Origin: Myxococcales bacterium | GTDB lineage: Bacteria; Myxococcota; Polyangia; Fen-1088 | Length of the DNA stretch: 5,858 nt | Direction of reading: 5' to 3' | NCBI GenBank assembly: GCA_003153875.1 | Contig: PMBY01000250.1 | Location: forward strand, 6,762-12,619 | In this document: one piece after another, positions 1 through 5,858 of the stretch | How the letters are laid out: each line of letters begins with the position of its first letter | Position numbering within the stretch: the first letter of the stretch is position 1 | Notes under the pieces: generated by a model | Databases searched by the model: none | Told to the model about the DNA's origin: nothing | Seen by the model: only the letters and a program-made list of their open reading frames with translations | Program-made: the position numbers and the translations under genes

Positions 1-48
1 GACCCTGCGTCCTCCCTTCTCCCCTCTGTGTTCTCAGCCGGCGTCCGT

Positions 49-57
49 TGCTACACT
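49..57 (+). promoter_or_regulatory. Possible extended -10 promoter element for the histidine kinase (leaderless start)
   Basis: The bases TGC-TACACT match an extended -10 element: a TG, one spacer base, then TACACT, which agrees with TATAAT at 4 of 6 positions. The last T of the hexamer lies 8 bases before the ATG at 66, so transcription would begin at or next to that ATG and give a leaderless mRNA. This fits the lack of a Shine-Dalgarno sequence before the ATG. No good -35 hexamer is visible upstream, where the sequence is pyrimidine-rich (about 11-36). The call is inference from a short motif. Confidence 0.25.
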
Positions 58-65
58 TGCCCGGA

Positions 66-1490
66 ATGCTCTCCCGGCCACCGACAGCAAGACTCCTCGC
101 CAAAGTGCTGGTGGCAGCGCTGCTGCCCGCGGCAGTTGCCTTGGTGCTATTCGGCACGTTGGCCCACGCGGTGGCGCGGCGGGCGCTGGAAGATGAGCTA
201 GGCCAGCGGCTTGCCACGGCGGCGTCCGGCGTGGCCATGCAGATTTTGCCCGAGCAGTTGGCGGCCATCGGGCTCGGCGACGAGCAATCCAACACCTACG
301 CCAATCTCACCCGGCGCATCGAGCTGGCGCGGCAGCGGCTGGGTGTCCGGCGGGTTTTGCTGGTCGCCCGCGATCTGTCCGGGCGAGGCGACACCGAGGG
401 GCTGGTGGCTCTGGGGGCACGCGCCTACGAGCTGGGCGCCGACCAACCCGAGATCGAGCGGGCGGCAACCGGCGCCCTGGCAGGCTCGCCCTTGTTCTGG
501 GGACGCGACGGTCGGCCCTACCAGCGTGGCTATGCCCGCGTGGGCGGATCCGAACCCGCAGGATTCGTGGTGGTGGAAGGCAGCGCGCAGTACTTCGCTC
601 AGTTGGTCGCCTTTCGTCGCTGGCTGGTGGCGGGCGGCGCCCTGTGCATGGTTCTTATCGCCGGGCTGGTGGGGTGGCTTTCCCGCCGGATGACCGGGCC
701 GCTGGCACGCCTGGCCCGATCCGCGGAAGGGATCGGGCGTGGCGATCTGACCCGGCCGGTGGCGGTCGAAACCCGCGATGAGATCGGCTATCTGGCTGCT
801 CGGCTGGATGAGATGCGGGCTGCGCTGCAAGCGCGCGACGAGCGCATGCAGATGATGCTGGCGGGGATTGCGCACGAGGTGCGCAACCCGTTGGGCGGAT
901 TGGAGCTCTATGCGGGCCTGCTGCGCGAAGGCCTGGCGCAGCAGCCCGAACGCTTGGCCGAGGTGGCGCGGGTGGAGCGCGAGATCGGCTACCTCAAGAA
1001 CGTGGTGTCCGACTTCTTGGAATTCGCACGCCGGACGCCGCCCGTGATGGAACCCGTCCCCGTCGCGCCTTTGCTGGATGAGGTGTGCGAGATCTGTCGG
1101 TTTCCCGCTGGCACGGGGCCTGCGTTGCGCGCCGAGGCCACCCCGGGCCTGGTCGCCGAAGGCGACCGAAGCCAACTGCGCCGTGCCCTCATCAACCTGG
1201 TCAAGAATGCCATGGTCGCGGCGGGCGTTCCCGGCCAGGTGGTGGTCGCCGCGCGCAGCGCTAGCGGTTTGGTCGAATGGGAGGTGCGCGATAGCGGTCC
1301 CGGCGTCGCCCAAGAACTGAAGGACAAGATCTTTACCCCATTCTTCACGACCCGCGAGAAGGGCACCGGGTTGGGCTTGGCCTTCGTGCGCGAGATCGCG
1401 CGCGACCATGGCGGCGAGGTGACGGTGGACCGCGGCCCAGAAGGCGGCGCTCGCTTTCGTTTCGCAACTCGCCCCGGGCCGGCCGCGTAG
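66..1490 (+). CDS. Membrane sensor histidine kinase (Cache-like sensor, HAMP, HisKA, HATPase_c)
   Basis: This is the sensor kinase of a two-component system. It autophosphorylates on a histidine in response to a signal outside the inner membrane and passes the phosphate to the regulator encoded next. Numbered from the ATG at 66 (474 aa), it has a first membrane helix at about 14-37, an extracytoplasmic domain at about 38-182 and a second helix at about 186-204. A HAMP linker follows at about 205-258. The H-box reads AHEVRNPLGG with phospho-acceptor H270. The ATP-binding domain shows the N box (NLVKNA, N377 and N381), G1 (DSGPG, D409), F box (FTPFFTT) and G2 (GTGLG, 433-437), so all catalytic motifs are intact. 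The sensor region ends in a GRPYQRGYARV stretch followed by FVVVEGSA, which resembles single-Cache domains; that is inference. A TTG at 48 could add six residues, but the ATG gives a cleaner membrane-insertion N-terminus. Neither start has a good Shine-Dalgarno site. The ligand is unknown. Confidence 0.93.
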   Translation: MLSRPPTARLLAKVLVAALLPAAVALVLFGTLAHAVARRALEDELGQRLATAASGVAMQILPEQLAAIGLGDEQSNTYANLTRRIELARQRLGVRRVLLVARDLSGRGDTEGLVALGARAYELGADQPEIERAATGALAGSPLFWGRDGRPYQRGYARVGGSEPAGFVVVEGSAQYFAQLVAFRRWLVAGGALCMVLIAGLVGWLSRRMTGPLARLARSAEGIGRGDLTRPVAVETRDEIGYLAARLDEMRAALQARDERMQMMLAGIAHEVRNPLGGLELYAGLLREGLAQQPERLAEVARVEREIGYLKNVVSDFLEFARRTPPVMEPVPVAPLLDEVCEICRFPAGTGPALRAEATPGLVAEGDRSQLRRALINLVKNAMVAAGVPGQVVVAARSASGLVEWEVRDSGPGVAQELKDKIFTPFFTTREKGTGLGLAFVREIARDHGGEVTVDRGPEGGARFRFATRPGPAA

Positions 1491-1493
1491 TAT

Positions 1494-1498
1494 GGTGA
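1494..1498 (+). promoter_or_regulatory. Ribosome binding site of the response regulator
   Basis: GGTGA lies four bases before the ATG at 1503, inside the 12-base gap between kinase and regulator. It is a moderate Shine-Dalgarno match at short spacing and supports the 1503 start. The gap is too small for a separate promoter, so the two genes should be translated from one message. Confidence 0.5.
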
Positions 1499-1502
1499 AT
1501 CT

Positions 1503-2935
<1,433 letters not shown>

Positions 2936-2939
<4 letters not shown>

Positions 2940-3631
2940 CTCTGCGGCGGGGTGGACACCGTCGTCGGCGGCGGCGTGGGCGCGTCCCCGCGGGCGTCGC
3001 GCACCAACTCGATAAAGAGTCGCGCGCGTTCTGCGATGCGGTCCACGCGCCCCTCGCGCAGCGAGGCGAGGTCAACGAGATCGCTCCCCACTCCGAGGAC
3101 GCAGGCGCCGGCCTCGATGAACGCGGCTGCGTTTTGCAGCGTCACACCTCCGCTGGGAAATAGATCGATCTGGGGCAGGGCAGCCTTGATGGTTCTCACA
3201 TAGCTCGGCCCGCCCAGCGCGGCGCAGGGAAAGACCTTGACCATGTCGGCCCCGGCCTTCCAGGCCCCCGCGATTTCCGTCGCTGTGAGCGCACCAGGAA
3301 AGACGGCCAGATCAGTTGCGTTGCAGTACTTGACGACTTCCAGGTCGAAGGATGGGCTGGTGACAAAGCTGGCGCCCGCCGCGATCACGGTGGACGCCGA
3401 TTCGACGTCGAGAACCGTGCCGGCGCCTACCAACACTTTCTCGTCAAAGAGCTGCACCAGGTTCGAGATCACATCAACGGCATCGGGTACGTCCAGGGGG
3501 ATCTCGATGGCGTCAATTTGGGCGGAGTGGAGCGCCTCGGCCATGGCCTGGACGTCATGCGCCGACGCCAAGCGAAGAACCGGCACGACGCCGACGGCGC
3601 GGATTTGAGCAAGCACCTCGGACTTTTCCAT
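2936..3631 (-). CDS. eda: KDPG/KHG aldolase family protein (2-dehydro-3-deoxy-phosphogluconate aldolase)
   Basis: This class I (Schiff-base) aldolase is expected to split 2-keto-3-deoxy-6-phosphogluconate into pyruvate and glyceraldehyde 3-phosphate, the last step of the Entner-Doudoroff route, in the cytoplasm. It could also act on 4-hydroxy-2-oxoglutarate. The 231 aa form one TIM barrel. Visible family motifs are VVPVLR (15-20), EIPL with catalytic E43, VGAGTVL (68-74), VTSP (90-93), [10 protein letters not shown] (111-120), KVFP with Schiff-base lysine K132, FPSGGVT (158-164) and GVGSDLV (180-186). The residue matching Arg49 of E. coli Eda appears to be D47. The EIPL context resembles the phosphogalactonate aldolase DgoA, so the exact sugar acid is uncertain. 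The protein is longer than E. coli Eda because of a Pro/Thr-rich tail at about 214-231. A strong GGAGGG site supports the ATG start. No dehydratase (edd) gene lies in the window. Its stop codon overlaps that of the convergent regulator gene. Confidence 0.92.
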
Positions 3632-3634
3632 GAA

Positions 3635-3640
3635 CCCTCC
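3635..3640 (-). promoter_or_regulatory. Strong Shine-Dalgarno site of the aldolase gene
   Basis: Read on the - strand, GGAGGG followed by TTC stands directly before the ATG at 3631-3629. It is the best Shine-Dalgarno match in the window, though the spacing is short, and it fixes the aldolase start. The same bases belong to a GAGGGTTC word that is exactly complementary to part of the inverted repeat at 3690-3716. Confidence 0.75.
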
Positions 3641-3689
3641 GCGTGGGCGCTAGTGAATACGGCTCAGGGTATCACATTCAGGGCGTCGA

Positions 3690-3716
3690 CATGGGAACCC
3701 TGAGAGGGTTCCCATG
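3690..3716. repeat. Perfect 12-bp inverted repeat upstream of the aldolase gene (operator or RNA hairpin)
   Basis: The arm CATGGGAACCCT (3690-3701) and its exact reverse complement (3705-3716) flank a 3-base centre, GAG. As DNA this is a near-symmetric 27-bp dyad of the kind bound by dimeric repressors. As RNA it is a very stable hairpin. It lies 58 bases before the aldolase ATG and 60 bases past the stop of the upstream small gene, both on the - strand. No T-run follows on either side, so it is not a classical intrinsic terminator, though it could still act as a weak terminator or as an mRNA-end stabiliser. The symmetry is directly visible; the function is inferred. Confidence 0.8.
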
Positions 3717-3734
3717 CCCTCCCGCGATGGTGCG

Positions 3735-3753
3735 CCGCCGGCGCAACCGGCGG
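3735..3753. repeat. GC-rich 7-bp hairpin just downstream of the small helical-protein gene
   Basis: CCGCCGG (3735-3741) and CCGGCGG (3747-3753) are exact reverse complements around a 5-base loop. The hairpin begins 23 bases past the stop codon of the - strand gene ending at 3777, where a terminator would be expected. No U-tract follows in the direction of transcription. In GC-rich bacteria some terminators lack U-tracts, so it may contribute to 3' end formation, possibly together with the 3690-3716 hairpin. GC-rich hairpins also arise easily by chance in such sequence. Confidence 0.4.
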
Positions 3754-3776
3754 GCTCCCCACGCGAATAGGCTCGA

Positions 3777-4133
3777 TCAGGTCTTGGCTGTCGGTTTGAC
3801 GTTGATCTCGCTCTTGGTCTCGGGTTCGAGTTTCCCGTCGCTGCGTGGACGGAAACGGACCTCTGCCTTCACCTCCACCACCATCTTGGTCAGGGCCCTG
3901 GCCAGCTCACTCTGTAGGTCCAGCCGATCGAGCCAAGCCCGCATCTCGGTCGTGGCCACACGCACGAAGTCGTCCTTCGAGCGGCTGGCGACTTCCAGCC
4001 CGGCCGACATGGCCCGTTTGACCAGATCAGACAGGCCGCGATCGACACGCTCGCGCGTCGGCTCGCTGTCGAGCCCGGCCTTGGCTTCATCGCTCGCGCC
4101 GGTTGCGCTGGGATTTGCCGGATTCTCCGCCAT
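3777..4133 (-). CDS. Small helical protein of unknown function (phasin-like appearance)
   Basis: I do not recognise a named family with certainty. The 118 aa begin with a polar, Ala/Pro/Ser-rich, probably disordered segment (1-25). A long amphipathic helical stretch follows (about 26-88, starting near TRERVDRGLSDLVKRAM) with alternating hydrophobic and charged residues. The charged end contains short alternating segments (VEVKAEVRFRPR and, after a turn, SEINVKP) that could form a beta hairpin. There is no signal peptide, membrane helix or cysteine. The layout recalls small phasin-like proteins, and I recall similar unnamed proteins in myxobacterial genomes; both are impressions, not a search result. 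The frame stays open upstream to 4253, but that extension (Arg/Ser/Thr-rich, with no family character) looks non-coding, so the ATG at 4133 was chosen. No clear Shine-Dalgarno site precedes it. The gene is divergent from the UbiB-family gene, which may hint at a shared envelope or lipid context. Confidence 0.72.
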   Translation of the reverse strand: MAENPANPSATGASDEAKAGLDSEPTRERVDRGLSDLVKRAMSAGLEVASRSKDDFVRVATTEMRAWLDRLDLQSELARALTKMVVEVKAEVRFRPRSDGKLEPETKSEINVKPTAKT

Positions 4134-4191
4134 GGAATACAGGCTAGCACGACGGGTTGCTCGGTGGGTGCGCCGAAAGCTTGGGCGCGAT

Positions 4192-5858
4192 ATGCTGCCG
4201 GTCGTGACCGGTGAAAACAGGCAGGATCGACCGGGTGCCGCAACCCCAGGCATGGGTGCGCCAGCCGCGCCGGTGGACGTGGCTCAGGCGGCCCGTCGCA
4301 GTGCCGGGTACCGTCGGCCTCTGCGCCGTCTGCTGCGGGCCTATCGCGTGACTCTGCAGATTGTGCTGTCCTACGCGCTGCTGCGCATGCGCCGGCGTTT
4401 CCGCGGTGACGAAGCCGCGGCCGAACTCGTGCAGGCGGTTCATCGACAAAACGCGCGCCGGGTGCTGGCCACCATCGTCGAGCTGCAGGGACTGTTCATC
4501 AAAGTCGGGCAGCTTATCAGCGTGATGGCCAACATGCTGCCTGAGGCTTTTCGCAAGGAGCTGCAGACCCTGCAGGATCGCGTGCCGCCGCGACCGTATG
4601 AAGACATCGAGGCCAGGCTGGTCGAAGAACTCGGGGGGCGCGAGCCGAGTCAGGTCTTTGCGCAGTTCGATCGGACCCCCGTAGCCTCTGCGTCCATTGG
4701 CCAGGTGCACGTGGCGTGCTTGCATTCGGGTGAGAAGGTGGCGGTCAAGGTGCAATACCCGGGCATCGAGACCATCGTGAAGACCGATTTGGGCGTGATC
4801 CGACGCATCTTCTCCTTGCTGCGGCGGTTCCTGCCCGACTGGGGCTGGGCCACCATCTACCGCGAGATCCGCGAGATGGTGCTGGCCGAACTCGACTACC
4901 AGCATGAAGCCGATGCGATTCGCGCCATCGCCGCCAACTTCACCAATCGCAAGGACGTCGTCATTCCGCGCGTGATTGACGAGTTCTCGACCGAGCGCGT
5001 GCTCACCACGGAATGGATGACGGGCATTCGCGTGGGCGACGTCGAAACCCTGGACGCGGCTGGAGTGGACCGCAAGCAGGCCGCTCGTCTGTGCGTGGAA
5101 GCGTATTGCAAACAAATCTTCGTCGACGGCGTGTATCACGCGGACCCGCATCCTGGGAACCTCTTGCTGCGGCCACCCGCCTCCGGCGAGACCGGACCCA
5201 CCGTCGTGTTTCTCGACTTCGGGGCCACGGCGCGCGTGTCCCAAGCCATGCGCAAGGGCATCGTGACCTTTCTTCAGGGCGCGATGACTCGCGACGTGGG
5301 GCGCATCGTCACCTCGCTCAAGGAAATGGGCTTTCTCGCGCGCCATGCGGACCACGAGGTTTTTGACCGGGTGGTGCAGCATTTCTACGAGCACTTTCGC
5401 GCGCAGATGCGGTTCGAAGGCTTCTCCCTGTCCAACCTGAAGATCGATCCGCGTGCACAGCTGGCCACCCTGCTCGACCTGCGCGATCTGAATGTGTCGC
5501 TGCGCGATCTGACCGACGCCTTCGTGGTGCCCAAGGAATGGGTGTTGCTGGAGCGGACGCTGCTTCTCCTGCTCGGTGTGTGCACAACCTTGGACCCGGA
5601 GATGGACCCGTCGGCGGTGATCCAGCCCTATGTGGACCGGTTCCTGCTGGGCGAGAAGAAGGAATGGTCCGAGGCGATGCTCGATACGCTTCGAGAGTCT
5701 GCCCTTTCCGCCTTTGCTTTGCCCGGCGAATTGGGCCGCTTCTTGACCCTGGCCTCGCGCGGAGATGTCGAGGTCCGCATTCGGGGGATCGACGCCAGCG
5801 TGGATGTCTTGTATGCGCTGGGGCAGCAACTCCTGTGGGGCTTCCTGGGCGCCACCGC
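4192..5858 (+). CDS. UbiB/ABC1/AarF-family atypical protein kinase (3' end outside the window)
   Basis: This is a protein-kinase-like ATPase of the UbiB/ABC1 family. Members support ubiquinone or other isoprenoid-lipid metabolism at the membrane. Numbered from the ATG at 4192, the 555 visible codons carry the family signatures. These are KVGQ (104-107, the KxGQ motif that blocks ordinary kinase activity), the alanine-rich loop VASASIGQVH (164-173), the ATP lysine in VAVKVQYPG (K186), ELDYQHEA (233-240), the catalytic-loop motif HADPHPGN (316-323) and DFG (342-344). All key residues are intact. The reading frame is still open at the right edge, and the usual C-terminal membrane segments should lie beyond it. 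The start is uncertain. In-frame ATGs lie at 4132, 4192 and 4252, none with a strong Shine-Dalgarno site; family-like sequence begins near RRLLRAYRVTLQ. Substrate and role (quinone synthesis or lipid transport) cannot be settled here, so no gene symbol is given. Confidence 0.95.
   Translation, partial: MLPVVTGENRQDRPGAATPGMGAPAAPVDVAQAARRSAGYRRPLRRLLRAYRVTLQIVLSYALLRMRRRFRGDEAAAELVQAVHRQNARRVLATIVELQGLFIKVGQLISVMANMLPEAFRKELQTLQDRVPPRPYEDIEARLVEELGGREPSQVFAQFDRTPVASASIGQVHVACLHSGEKVAVKVQYPGIETIVKTDLGVIRRIFSLLRRFLPDWGWATIYREIREMVLAELDYQHEADAIRAIAANFTNRKDVVIPRVIDEFSTERVLTTEWMTGIRVGDVETLDAAGVDRKQAARLCVEAYCKQIFVDGVYHADPHPGNLLLRPPASGETGPTVVFLDFGATARVSQAMRKGIVTFLQGAMTRDVGRIVTSLKEMGFLARHADHEVFDRVVQHFYEHFRAQMRFEGFSLSNLKIDPRAQLATLLDLRDLNVSLRDLTDAFVVPKEWVLLERTLLLLLGVCTTLDPEMDPSAVIQPYVDRFLLGEKKEWSEAMLDTLRESALSAFALPGELGRFLTLASRGDVEVRIRGIDASVDVLYALGQQLLWGFLGAT
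4198..4211. repeat. Short dyad CCGGTC-GT-GACCGG at the UbiB-family start region
   Basis: Two perfect 6-base arms surround a 2-base centre, an operator-like symmetry. If translation starts at 4192 the dyad lies inside codons 3-7; if it starts at 4252 the dyad lies in the 5' leader. A TATGCT hexamer just upstream (4191-4196) resembles a -10 element but lacks a matching -35. The symmetry is visible; a regulatory role is speculative. Confidence 0.3.

Noticed and set aside
702..720. TGGCAC words as sigma-54 promoters (here and near 1109 and 1748)
   Set aside because: None has the required GC-containing downstream half at the right spacing, and all lie inside coding sequence.
3632..3689. Sigma-70 promoter for the aldolase (e.g. 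TATTCA as a -10)
   Set aside because: Only half of the -10 positions match and no acceptable -35 lies at normal spacing, so I do not call it.
4134..4253. N-terminal extension of the small - strand gene up to an ATG at 4253
   Set aside because: The extra 40 residues look like translated non-coding DNA and would overlap the UbiB-family start region.
4144..5829. Long - strand open frame of 561 codons opposite the UbiB-family gene
   Set aside because: Same compositional artefact (His/Gln/Arg/Gly-rich, no motif). The opposite strand carries all UbiB signatures in frame up to the window edge.

Overview
This GC-rich window (about two-thirds G+C by eye) holds five protein-coding genes packed almost end to end. 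No RNA gene, CRISPR array, insertion sequence or phage remnant is visible. The organism looks like a free-living, GC-rich Gram-negative bacterium, most likely a myxobacterium-like lineage of the former Deltaproteobacteria. That is inference from gene style (Cache-like sensor kinase, sigma-54 regulator, UbiB beside a small helical protein), not from a marker gene.

Left part (66-2939, + strand): a two-component pair in one operon. A membrane histidine kinase with an extracytoplasmic Cache-like sensor and a HAMP domain is followed 12 bases later by an NtrC-type response regulator that activates sigma-54 promoters. The signal and the target genes cannot be told from the window, and no sigma-54 promoter consensus was spotted by eye.

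Middle (2936-3631, - strand): a KDPG/KHG-family class I aldolase (Eda-like). It converges on the regulator so tightly that the two stop codons share bases, leaving no room for a terminator. Upstream of it, 3632-3776 is a compact, structure-rich spacer. It holds a perfect 12-bp inverted repeat, a second GC-rich hairpin and several copies of an AGGGTTC/GAACCCT word, one of which covers the aldolase Shine-Dalgarno site. This spacer is the most interesting non-coding part of the window.

Right part (3777-5858): a small 118-residue helical protein of unknown function on the - strand, and divergently a UbiB/ABC1 (AarF) atypical kinase on the + strand that runs off the right edge. Their start regions are at most about 120 bases apart and may even overlap.

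The window reads as ordinary chromosomal housekeeping and signalling genes. I found no convincing new multi-gene system. The aldolase leader and the divergent start region are the places that merit a second look.
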